A DNA stretch of 12,997 nt. Source: an uncultured Clostridia bacterium. Its GTDB lineage: Bacteria; Bacillota; Clostridia; Christensenellales; Borkfalkiaceae. Position numbers and translations under genes: made by a program. This document shows positions 6,129-12,127 of this stretch, piece after piece. The notes under the pieces were generated by a model. The model saw nothing but the letters and a program-made list of their open reading frames with translations, searched no databases and was not told where the DNA came from. Where the stretch lies: NCBI GenBank assembly GCA_947629875.1, contig CANRFK010000030.1, forward strand, positions 1-12,997. The letters run 5' to 3'. Positions within the stretch are counted from its first letter, which is position 1. Each line of letters starts with the position of its first letter.

Positions 6129-6155
6129 GCCGCCCGCGCTTTTGGCGCGGGCGGC
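6129..6155 (-). terminator. Strong GC hairpin after the permease gene, no U-tract
   Basis: An 11-bp perfect stem GCCGCCCGCGC/GCGCGGGCGGC with a 5-base loop starts 28 bases after the permease stop. No T-run follows on the minus strand, so it is a probable 3'-end stabiliser or weak terminator rather than a classic one. Confidence 0.5.
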
Positions 6156-6183
6156 AACTTCAAACCAATTTCAACCGTTTTTC

Positions 6184-7089
6184 TCAATCTCTGCGGCGCT
6201 TCTTCTTCACCGTGCACAGCAGGATGAATATCCCCACGAGCAGCGCGGCGGCCGCACCGAGCACCAAATAGCAAGCCCACGCGGGCACACCATGTCCGAA
6301 GAAGTCGAGCGAGCAATCGAACCCCTCCTTCAAGGCCGTCACGAACTGCGGGGGCACGCCCTCGCCCGTCACCGCCTCGATGGCGCCGCCCATCAGGTGC
6401 TCGTGTAAAAGCCCCGTGCCGTACGTCCCCGGCAGGCACATCACGATGCCCCGAAGCCACGCCGCCATGTTTGCGAGGGGCATGTACGCGCCGCACAGAA
6501 ATCCGTACGCCGAGGAGACGGTCGCCTGCACGGCGGCAATTCCGCCCTGCGACTTCAAAAAGCGGCACACGATGGAGGAGAGCCCCGTCCCGAACAGCAC
6601 GAGAAGCAGCACGTCCGCAATGGTCAAAAACACGTCCCCCGCCGTGAGGTGCCACCCCGCGACGGCCATATAGACAAACCCCGCGCCGAGCGCAATAAAA
6701 CACACGCACGCCGTCACCAGATAGGTGGAAACAAAGTACGAAACCGACAGTGTTTGGCGCTTTACGGGGGTCACATACAAATCGTTGACGGCGCCCGTCA
6801 CCTTGTCCTGCACCATGATGAGGTTGGCGGTGAAGGCGATGGTCACCGCGCACACGGCGAGAAGAGAGGAGACGAGCCACCCGCTTGCGATGCTCTCCAC
6901 GAGCCTGCCCGAGAGCGAAAACCCGCCCTCTCCGACGACCGAGCGGATGCTGTCGCGGTACACGTTCCCCAAAAAGGCGATGAAGAGGAAGAGCAGAATG
7001 AGGGGCGCGAGCAGGGAAGGCAAGAGCACCCCCTTGTCCTTGAAAAATAGCTTGCAGTTGCGTGCAACCAAATATTTGAGCGTCGTCAT
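6184..7089 (-). CDS. ABC-2 type transporter permease
   Basis: 301 aa with about six hydrophobic segments (roughly 22-41, 70-94, 115-138, 152-175, 184-220, 268-293) and a basic C-terminus (KKKRRR), the layout of ABC2_membrane/DrrB-like exporters. The VQDKVTGAVNDLYVTPVKR segment (93-111) after TM2 resembles the coupling-helix region of DrrB-type permeases (K.tG.l..l..tPv.r). It would form the membrane channel with the ATPase encoded just upstream. The start is ATG 7089, overlapping the ATPase stop as ATGA; the longer open frame to 7635 is antisense-like shadow inside the ATPase gene. Substrate is unknown; drugs, lipids or peptides are typical for the family. It is the last gene of the run that starts with tetR. 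Confidence 0.88.
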   Translation of the reverse strand: MTTLKYLVARNCKLFFKDKGVLLPSLLAPLILLFLFIAFLGNVYRDSIRSVVGEGGFSLSGRLVESIASGWLVSSLLAVCAVTIAFTANLIMVQDKVTGAVNDLYVTPVKRQTLSVSYFVSTYLVTACVCFIALGAGFVYMAVAGWHLTAGDVFLTIADVLLLVLFGTGLSSIVCRFLKSQGGIAAVQATVSSAYGFLCGAYMPLANMAAWLRGIVMCLPGTYGTGLLHEHLMGGAIEAVTGEGVPPQFVTALKEGFDCSLDFFGHGVPAWACYLVLGAAAALLVGIFILLCTVKKKRRRD

Positions 7090-7988
7090 ACCGTCTCCCC
7101 GATCTTCCCCGTCACGGCGAGGAACACGTCGTCCATGCCGCCCTTCGTCACCTCGTAATCGGTGAAGAGGGCTGGATATTTCAGGATGAGCGCCGTCGCT
7201 TCGGCGGTGTTCTTTACGGAAATCCGCACCCCATTCCCCACTTTTTCGTATTTGAGCCCCGCGTTTTGCACTTCCTCTTCGCTCGTCCCGTAGAGGGTGA
7301 TGAAGTCGCCCGTGTACGCATTTTTGAGTTCGAGCGGCGTCCCCTCGGCGAGCACCTTTCCGCCGTCGAGAATGACGACGCGGTCGGCGTCCGCCGCCTC
7401 CTCCATGTAGTGCGTCGTGAGGAATACGGTGAGCCCCCGCTCTTTGCGCAGGGCGTGCACCGCGTCCCACACCTGTCGCCTCGTCTGCGGGTCGAGCCCC
7501 GTCGTCGGCTCGTCCAATATGAGAATTTTGGGGTCGTGAACGAGGGCGCGCGCGATATCCACGCGCCGCCGTTGCCCGCCCGAGAGCTTCCCCACCGGCC
7601 TCTTCAAAAAGCCGCCCAAATCGAACAAATCGCACAACGTTTGCAGCTTTTCGTCGAATTTCGCCCCCACGATGCCGTACAGCGCGGCGCGGTATTTGAG
7701 GTTATCGCGCACGGAGAGCGCCCTATCCAAAACGCACTCCTGAAACACCACGCCGAGGCTTTGTTTCACCTCGCCGAGGCGCCCGTCGATATCCAGCCCC
7801 GCGATCTTCACCTCGCCCCCGTCGCGCGGGAGCCTGCCGCACAGCACGGAGATGGTGGTGCTCTTGCCCGCGCCGTTCACCCCGAGGAAGGCGAAGAACT
7901 GCCCTTCCTCCACGGTGAAAGAGACATCGTCTACGGCCTTCACTTCGCCGTAATATTTTTTCAGATGTTCGATTTCGATCGCATTCAT
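7086..7988 (-). CDS. ABC transporter ATP-binding protein, DrrA/CcmA-like exporter type
   Basis: 300 aa. Walker A GVNGAGKST (36-44), Q-loop Gln83, signature LSGGQ (135-139), Walker B ILILDE (155-160), D-loop TGLDP and H-loop His193 (TTHYMEEA) are all intact, so it should be an active ATPase. The C-terminal ~80 residues are the extension common in DrrA-type subunits, which pair with ABC-2 permeases. AAGGAG sits 5 bases before ATG 7988 and is built into the stop codon of the upstream 142-aa gene (TAAGGAG; gap 9 bases). The ATGA overlap with the permease implies tight coupling. Together they are a two-component exporter; the substrate is not visible in the sequence. Confidence 0.95.
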   Translation of the reverse strand: MNAIEIEHLKKYYGEVKAVDDVSFTVEEGQFFAFLGVNGAGKSTTISVLCGRLPRDGGEVKIAGLDIDGRLGEVKQSLGVVFQECVLDRALSVRDNLKYRAALYGIVGAKFDEKLQTLCDLFDLGGFLKRPVGKLSGGQRRRVDIARALVHDPKILILDEPTTGLDPQTRRQVWDAVHALRKERGLTVFLTTHYMEEAADADRVVILDGGKVLAEGTPLELKNAYTGDFITLYGTSEEEVQNAGLKYEKVGNGVRISVKNTAEATALILKYPALFTDYEVTKGGMDDVFLAVTGKIGETV

Positions 7989-7997
7989 AGAAACTCC

Positions 7998-8426
7998 TTA
8001 CAGCATCGCAAATCCGAACCCAACAAGGGGCGAGAGAAAGATAATGAGATAAATTAACGTGATATGGGGTTGATATTCTATATAAAACTGCCGAAAGGTG
8101 AGCCGCCACGGGTGCGGGATCAAAACCCAGCCTACGAGGTCGAACACAATGCAGATTCCCGCCCATACGGCGCCCGTAATCAATGCTTCCGCCGCAGTCG
8201 GCACAGTAAGCCCTCGCATATAGAGCCAACCAAAGAGCGGAAACAGCACGATGTTATAGAGCGGATGCCACGGCTTGGTCGCCTCATAGCCCTCGCCCAT
8301 CGAATGGCCGTCCATCGGCTTCATGTGCAACACCTTGATATTGAACACGCAGTGCGCAATACCCACGCATGTTACGCAAACATAACACACCCAAAACCAC
8401 AACATACTCATTCCAAAATTCCGCAT
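7998..8426 (-). CDS. Unrecognised small four-helix membrane protein
   Basis: 142 aa with four likely transmembrane segments (about 7-27, 55-70, 79-103, 120-140). The loop between the first two is polar and His/Met-rich (VLHMKPMDGHSMGEGYEATKP), then WHPLYNI. Near the end, EYQPHITLIYLIIF precedes a final helix. The His and Met residues in the loop could bind metal or haem, but I see no recognised motif and do not assign a function. AAGGGG lies 5 bases before ATG 8426. It ends 9 bases before the ABC ATPase and its stop forms part of that gene's ribosome binding site, so it belongs to the exporter operon and may be an accessory or immunity-like subunit (inference). A putative operator repeat lies upstream at 8470-8497. 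Confidence 0.75.
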   Translation of the reverse strand: MRNFGMSMLWFWVCYVCVTCVGIAHCVFNIKVLHMKPMDGHSMGEGYEATKPWHPLYNIVLFPLFGWLYMRGLTVPTAAEALITGAVWAGICIVFDLVGWVLIPHPWRLTFRQFYIEYQPHITLIYLIIFLSPLVGFGFAML

Positions 8427-8469
8427 CGTTTCCCCTTGTCGTTTTCACGCTCCGTCTACTGTTCTCATC

Positions 8470-8497
8470 TGCGTCATTCCGTCAATGCGTCATTCCG
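8470..8497. repeat. 12-bp direct repeat TGCGTCATTCCG upstream of the exporter operon
   Basis: Two exact copies (8470-8481 and 8486-8497) have a 16-base period, about one and a half helical turns. On the minus strand they flank a TTGACG that could be a -35, though no good -10 follows. They are candidate tandem binding sites; the surrounding 166-base gap otherwise shows only a small hairpin over the tetR stop (8578-8596). Confidence 0.6.
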
Positions 8498-8592
8498 CCC
8501 CGCCTGCACTGCGAAAGCAAGTGTATCTTTTCCCGCGTCCTTCTTTCTGCCTACGTGTCCCGACGTCTCTATCCGCGGTAGGATGTCCCCTC

Positions 8593-9165
8593 CTACTCTG
8601 TTTTCTCCCAAAAGCGTTCCCTCCCGGGGAAATACAGCCCGTACAGCGCGAAGAACTCGCGGGCGAAGGCGTCGGAAATATCCTCCTCGGTGAGCGCATC
8701 GCTATTGCCGTTTACGAGCACGGCGAGCCCGAAGGAAAAGACGGACATATCGGCATGGAGATTGCGCGCCGTCTCCTCGGGCATGCGGTAGAGCGTTACC
8801 ATCTCGCGCACGATATCCTCGAAGAAGGGGTCGCCGTTTGTATGGCCGCCGAGGAAGAGAAAGCGGAACAGCCCCTTCTCGTCGCGCGCAAACCGCACAA
8901 ACCCCATGCCGTACGATTGGTACCGGCTGGGGCCGCCCTTTGCAAGGTACCCGTCGATGTGGGCGCGGTACCGCCGCTTGGCCTCCTCGCCGAGCGCATG
9001 TTTGAGCTCCTCCATGTTGCGGAAGAGCGAATACACGGGCTGCGTGGAGCACCCCAGCTCCCTTGCGATCGACCGCGCGTTCACCTTCTTTTCGCCCTCC
9101 CGCCGAATGATCTCCGCCGCGGCGTTCAGGATATCCTCCCTTCCTACCTTCGCTTGCTTCGGCAT
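8593..9165 (-). CDS. TetR/AcrR-family transcriptional regulator
   Basis: 190 aa. Residues 9-55 are a typical TetR DNA-binding domain: REDILNAAAEIIRREG, then the helix-turn-helix VNARSIARELGCSTQPVYSLF (split here at residues 28-48), then NMEELKHAL. The remaining ~135 residues are a helical ligand/dimer domain resembling the TetR C-terminal domain found in clostridial regulators (FLFLGGHTNGDPFFEDIV). GGAGGG sits 5 bases before ATG 9165. The promoter is consensus-like with a 28-bp near-palindrome over it, so it probably represses itself. It lies directly upstream of, and in the same direction as, the 142-aa membrane protein and ABC exporter, which it likely controls in response to an effector. 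Confidence 0.92.
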   Translation of the reverse strand: MPKQAKVGREDILNAAAEIIRREGEKKVNARSIARELGCSTQPVYSLFRNMEELKHALGEEAKRRYRAHIDGYLAKGGPSRYQSYGMGFVRFARDEKGLFRFLFLGGHTNGDPFFEDIVREMVTLYRMPEETARNLHADMSVFSFGLAVLVNGNSDALTEEDISDAFAREFFALYGLYFPGRERFWEKTE

Positions 9166-9183
9166 ATTTACCCTCCATAAAAA

Positions 9184-9211
9184 ATAACAACCGTTATATA
9201 ACGATTGTTAT
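9184..9211. promoter_or_regulatory. 28-bp near-palindromic operator of the TetR regulator
   Basis: ATAACAACCG-TTATATAA-CGATTGTTAT is an inverted repeat with a single mismatched pair (positions 8 and 21 of the site). It covers the expected transcription start (about 9203) and touches the -10 at 9210, the standard place for TetR autorepression. Confidence 0.85.
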
Positions 9212-9238
9212 TGTATCAAATACCACTTGTTATGTCAA
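9210..9238 (-). promoter_or_regulatory. tetR promoter
   Basis: On the minus strand TTGACA (9233-9238) and TACAAT (9210-9215) are 17 bases apart. An AAATTTT-CCG-AAAATTT inverted repeat (9250-9266) just upstream could serve as a partial UP element. Confidence 0.88.
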
Positions 9239-9272
9239 GCGTTTTCCGCAAATTTTCCGAAAATTTCTCCCC

Positions 9273-10175
9273 TCAATCGTCGTAATCCTCTTCCATGAGC
9301 TCCAAAAAGCCCTCAAACAGCTCTTCAAAGGCCTCGTCGGGGTCACGCGCGAGGAGCGCGGAGATCTCCTCGTACTCCTCAAGAAGATCCTCCAAAATTT
9401 CGTCCTCGTCGTCGTCATCGAATTCGATGAGGAAGTCCTCGCCGAGGAGCAGATATTTTGTGTTAAACGCCTCCGCGGCCGCGCGGTCAGCAAGGTCAAG
9501 TGCGAGAAGGTCGGCGCGGTAGGTCGTAAGCAGCGCCTTCGCCCGCTCGAGATATTCCGTCTTTTTCGCCGAGTAGGAGTGGGTGACGTACGCCTCGAAC
9601 CGCTCCATCTCCTCCTCGTCGTAGCTTCCGAGGAGGCTCGCAAGGGCGGCTTCGTCGAGATCGCCCACCGCGAAGAGCGCATCGAGCGCACCGTGGACGC
9701 TTGCCGCGATGGAATTTCCGTCCTTTCCGCTCGCATGGATGCGCACGCCGTCCGCGCCGATGAGGTTGCGCTTTTCGGCAAGCTGCGCAAAGGTGAGGCA
9801 GGCGTCCTCCGCCGTCAGGCCGTCCCACGTGTTCCCCTCGAGCAGGATGGCGGCGTCGCGGTTGAGGGCGCGGGTTCGTGTCACCTTCCCGTCCTCGATG
9901 GTGAACTCCGCCGAAGGATTGATGCTGATGACGAGCGTGCCGTACTTTCCGCCGCCCCCGCCGCCGAGCAGCACGGGGAGCAGAATGGCGAGCAGGAGAA
10001 TGATGCCGAGGAGCGCCGATAAAACAGAGATGAGCGCGGCCTTTCTGCTACGCGCCGCGGCGACAACTTCGCCTTGGGGCGGCTGAACGCGGGCGGCGCG
10101 CACATCGACTTTTACATCGGGCGTGTGTTCGTCCGCTTCCCTGCGGAGCCGCTCAAAAAGTTCGCGGTCGTTCAT
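9273..10175 (-). CDS. Membrane anti-sigma factor with RsgI-like extracellular domain
   Basis: 300 aa. A short cytoplasmic N-terminus (1-45) would hold the sigma factor. One transmembrane helix (about 46-70) follows, then a Gly6 linker. Residues 79-130 match the RsgI-type domain: LVISINPSAEFTI, GKVTR.RALN.DA..LL, then GLTAEDA. In RsgI proteins autocleavage at the conserved Asn-Pro of this domain primes regulated proteolysis; here it is Asn86-Pro87. After a helical region the last ~50 residues are extremely acidic (EFDDDDEDE... to EEDYDD). The start at ATG 10175 overlaps the sigma stop as ATGA, so the pair is translationally coupled. No sugar-binding domain is present, unlike many clostridial RsgI proteins, so the signal sensed is unknown. 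Confidence 0.8.
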   Translation of the reverse strand: MNDRELFERLRREADEHTPDVKVDVRAARVQPPQGEVVAAARSRKAALISVLSALLGIILLLAILLPVLLGGGGGGKYGTLVISINPSAEFTIEDGKVTRTRALNRDAAILLEGNTWDGLTAEDACLTFAQLAEKRNLIGADGVRIHASGKDGNSIAASVHGALDALFAVGDLDEAALASLLGSYDEEEMERFEAYVTHSYSAKKTEYLERAKALLTTYRADLLALDLADRAAAEAFNTKYLLLGEDFLIEFDDDDEDEILEDLLEEYEEISALLARDPDEAFEELFEGFLELMEEDYDD

Positions 10176-10690
10176 TCCTCCCCTCCTTCCAGCGCGGCGC
10201 GCATCTTGGCGAGCGCGCGGTGATAGCGCCATGTCACGGTGGCGAGCGGGATGCCGAGCATTGCGGCGATCTCCCGCCTCTTGTAGCCGTCCGCCGCGGC
10301 GAGCATGAGCACGGTAAACTCCCCCTCGGAGAGCGTCCTGCGGGCGACGTCGGTGAGGAGCCCGTAGTCCTGCGGGCGGGCGGCGCCGAAGAGCGCGGCG
10401 TTTTCCGCCTCGTCCACGGGGATCTCCCGCGCCCGCTTCTTCCTGAGGTTGAGCGCCTCGTTGCGGGCGATCCGCCCGATCCACGCCATCGCATTGGTGC
10501 CCGCGCGGTACTTTTCCGCATTGGCAACGATCTTCATGTACGCAGACTGCATCGCATCCTCGGCGAGGGAGCGTTCCCGCAGCACGCCGAGGGCGATATG
10601 GTAGACCGTCTTTTTCGTCGCAAGGTAGAACCCGTCAAAGTCAGAATCGTCCCCCATTGCGAGTTTTTTCAGATGTTCGTCGGGTGTCAC
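10172..10690 (-). CDS. ECF-type RNA polymerase sigma factor
   Basis: 172 aa with only sigma-2 (about 19-86: DFDGFYLATKKTVYHIAL, then AEDAMQSAYMKI) and sigma-4 (about 112-166, with the helix-turn-helix YKRREIAAMLGIPLATVTWR), the layout of extracytoplasmic-function sigma factors. It directs RNA polymerase to a stress or signal regulon. The start is GTG 10690, with GGAGG 7 bases upstream. It is followed with ATGA overlap by its likely anti-sigma factor and preceded 59 bases away by a lipoprotein gene. It has its own promoter at 10718-10746. It is not SigI: it is shorter than the ~250 aa SigI and has a standard sigma-4 region. Confidence 0.93.
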   Translation of the reverse strand: MTPDEHLKKLAMGDDSDFDGFYLATKKTVYHIALGVLRERSLAEDAMQSAYMKIVANAEKYRAGTNAMAWIGRIARNEALNLRKKRAREIPVDEAENAALFGAARPQDYGLLTDVARRTLSEGEFTVLMLAAADGYKRREIAAMLGIPLATVTWRYHRALAKMRAALEGGEE

Positions 10691-10717
10691 CCTTCCGCCT
10701 CCGTAAGTACGCTACAA

Positions 10718-10746
10718 ATGGTACCACTTTGGCGGAAAAGTGTCAA
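10718..10746 (-). promoter_or_regulatory. Promoter of the ECF sigma / anti-sigma pair
   Basis: The minus strand has TTGACA (10741-10746), a 17-base spacer and TACCAT (10718-10723). The -35 begins 4 bases after the lipoprotein stop. A near-palindrome centred on GGTACC (about 10716-10730) overlaps the -10 and may bind a regulator. Confidence 0.7.
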
Positions 10747-10749
10747 TCA

Positions 10750-11826
10750 TCAATCGTCAAAATCACGGAAAGTTTCCGAGGAATTGCCGGAGAATTTATA
10801 GAGATAGGTGCCGTCCGCATTCTTTATGATGACGAACCTGCCCGTCGCGCCGTCGATGGAATACCTGACGGCGATCTCCGTTCTGCCGTTTTCCACTTCG
10901 CGCTCGATCTCATAGACCCCGCGCGACGCGCCCGAGAGGAAGCGCACGGTGTACTCCGTCTCCTCTTCGCCGTGCTCGGTCTCCGTCTCGAACTCCACGG
11001 AAGTGGCTTCGGCGAGCTGTCCCGCGACATAGGTCCTGTAGGTGTAAACGGCCTCCGTCTCCGCTTCGGCTCCCTCCTGCTCGGAGGTCTGCGTATGGGT
11101 GAGTTCCACATAATTTTGGGTATCCCCGGCGGTTGCCGACGCCCGCAGGGAGAGCGTTGATATTTGCTCGGTCTCCGTCTCTCTGCCCTCGGTCTCGGTG
11201 ACGGTCTGCTCCGTCCTCGTCCCCCGCATGTAGGAATACACGGGCGTGCCCGCCTCGTCGGCGCCCAACTCCACGACGCCTTCGAGGGTGTACACGGTGG
11301 AAGAGGTGGTCACCGTCTCGTCGCCGTCGAGGCGGTTGGTCGTGTTGGTCTCCCCCTTCGTCTCGGAGTAGTACATCTTGTGCGGCACGGCATTGCCCGC
11401 CGCGTCCCTGCCCGTGATGGTGAGCTTGAACGCATAGCCTGCGAGCGCTTCGTCCTTCGAGGGGTTGCTCTCCACGACGGTGGTCGTCGCGCCCCTGTCG
11501 AGGAAGGTATCGAGGATGTTGAAGTACTTGTTGAAGTCCTCCGCCTCCCTCTCCACCTTGTCCACGGCGTCCTGCGTGCCCTCCGCCGTAAAGGCGAGGC
11601 TCTCCGTGCTCGAAGCCGCCGCGGGCGCCTCGGTTACGGCGAGCAATTTCGCCGTGGTGACTGCGGAGATCCCGAAGATGGACTCCGTGCTTTCAATGCC
11701 GCGGTAGGTGCCCGTCTGCGTCTCTTCGTGGTGCGCGGAACCCGACTTGTTGTCGCCGCAGCCGACGAGCGCCAAAGAAGCCGTTGCCGCAAGCGCCGCC
11801 GCCAAAATACAAATTCTTTTCATCAT
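10750..11826 (-). CDS. Secreted lipoprotein of unknown function
   Basis: 358 aa. The N-terminus MMKRICILAAALAATASLALVGC is a lipoprotein signal with lipobox LVGC; Cys23 would be acylated after cleavage, anchoring the protein outside the membrane. The mature part has no domain I recognise: it is rich in Thr and Glu (for example TETEGRETETEQ near 210-221), with alternating strand-like stretches such as VYEIEREVENGRTEIAVRYSI. Repeated 'strand, charged turn, strand' units suggest a beta-rich fold. GGAGG lies 8 bases before ATG 11826; the in-frame ATG at 11856 is a poorer start. It ends 59 bases before the ECF sigma gene with no terminator between them, so read-through into the sigma operon is likely. 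It could be a regulon member or a signal-side partner of the anti-sigma factor (inference only). Confidence 0.8.
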   Translation of the reverse strand: MMKRICILAAALAATASLALVGCGDNKSGSAHHEETQTGTYRGIESTESIFGISAVTTAKLLAVTEAPAAASSTESLAFTAEGTQDAVDKVEREAEDFNKYFNILDTFLDRGATTTVVESNPSKDEALAGYAFKLTITGRDAAGNAVPHKMYYSETKGETNTTNRLDGDETVTTSSTVYTLEGVVELGADEAGTPVYSYMRGTRTEQTVTETEGRETETEQISTLSLRASATAGDTQNYVELTHTQTSEQEGAEAETEAVYTYRTYVAGQLAEATSVEFETETEHGEEETEYTVRFLSGASRGVYEIEREVENGRTEIAVRYSIDGATGRFVIIKNADGTYLYKFSGNSSETFRDFDD

Positions 11827-11860
11827 GTTAGTTTCCTCCCGATTTTTTCTTTTCACTTAT

Positions 11861-11872
11861 ATAACAACCGTT
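11861..11872. promoter_or_regulatory. 12-bp match to one half of the TetR operator
   Basis: ATAACAACCGTT is identical to 9184-9195 of the tetR operator and sits just upstream of the lipoprotein ribosome binding site, over the likely promoter. The second half of the palindrome is absent, so binding is doubtful. Confidence 0.3.
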
Positions 11873-11897
11873 CCCGCCCGTTTTGTTGGCGGAAGTG

Positions 11898-11921
11898 AAA
11901 ATTTTTTTGAAAAATTTTTTT
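11898..11921 (-). promoter_or_regulatory. Tandem A/T tracts (UP-like) upstream of the lipoprotein gene
   Basis: The minus strand reads A7-T5-C-A7-T4. It is close to, but not exactly, the UP-element consensus and lies at about the right distance upstream of a start near 11851. It resembles the tracts upstream of helD and at 5920-5941. Confidence 0.45.
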
Positions 11922-12086
11922 GCGGGGAAGCCCCAAAAAATGAGGAGCCATGACGCCTCTTTTTAGAAGCAAGCAGGTCGAGGAGCGCGCGGATTTCCCG
12001 ACGGGAGTTTACTAAGAGGTAAATGACCAAGGGAAAACGCAAGCGCGACAAAGAGATGCGCCGCTTATAAGAAGAGGCGCGCTTAC

Positions 12087-12113
12087 AAAAAAGCCGCGCC
12101 CGAAGGCGCGGCT
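12087..12113 (-). terminator. Rho-independent terminator of rpoC
   Basis: Minus strand: 8-bp stem GCCGCGCC/GGCGCGGC (12093-12112) with a stable TTCG tetraloop, then six T (12087-12092). It begins 15 bases after the rpoC stop. Confidence 0.95.
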
Positions 12114-12127
12114 CTTTCAACATTTTC

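Larger units (their letters stand above)
5297..6183. other. Gene-poor, hairpin-rich intergenic region
   Basis: No convincing coding sequence lies between the helD start and the permease stop. It holds the helD promoter, an orphan minus-strand promoter-like site near 5878, and at least six inverted repeats: 5552-5588, 5697-5765, 5950-6004, 6018-6035, 6046-6061 and 6129-6155. The open frames here are translations of palindromes and low-complexity Arg/Gly/Ser-rich sequence. Confidence 0.8.
11827..12127. other. Intergenic region between rpoC and the lipoprotein gene
   Basis: It holds the rpoC terminator (12087-12113), A/T tracts (11898-11921), a GGGG-AAG-CCCC mini-hairpin flanked by A and T runs (near 11923-11940), and a 12-base match to the TetR operator. 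The lipoprotein promoter must lie here, but no good -35 is visible: TATATA at 11858-11863 is the best -10. Two tiny plus-strand frames (11950-12015, 12023-12070) are noted but not called as genes. Confidence 0.65.

Noticed and set aside
5697..6155. Inverted repeats as ends of an insertion sequence or MITE
   Set aside because: The arms are adjacent (3-base loops), no transposase is present, and no flanking target-site duplication was found.
7266..8057. 263-codon plus-strand frame opposite the ABC ATPase
   Set aside because: Antisense shadow; the minus strand has all ABC motifs.
11824..11876. GGGAAC (11870-11875, minus) as an ECF sigma -35 for lipoprotein autoregulation
   Set aside because: No matching -10 (CGT-type) at 16-17 bases; the motif is too short to stand alone.
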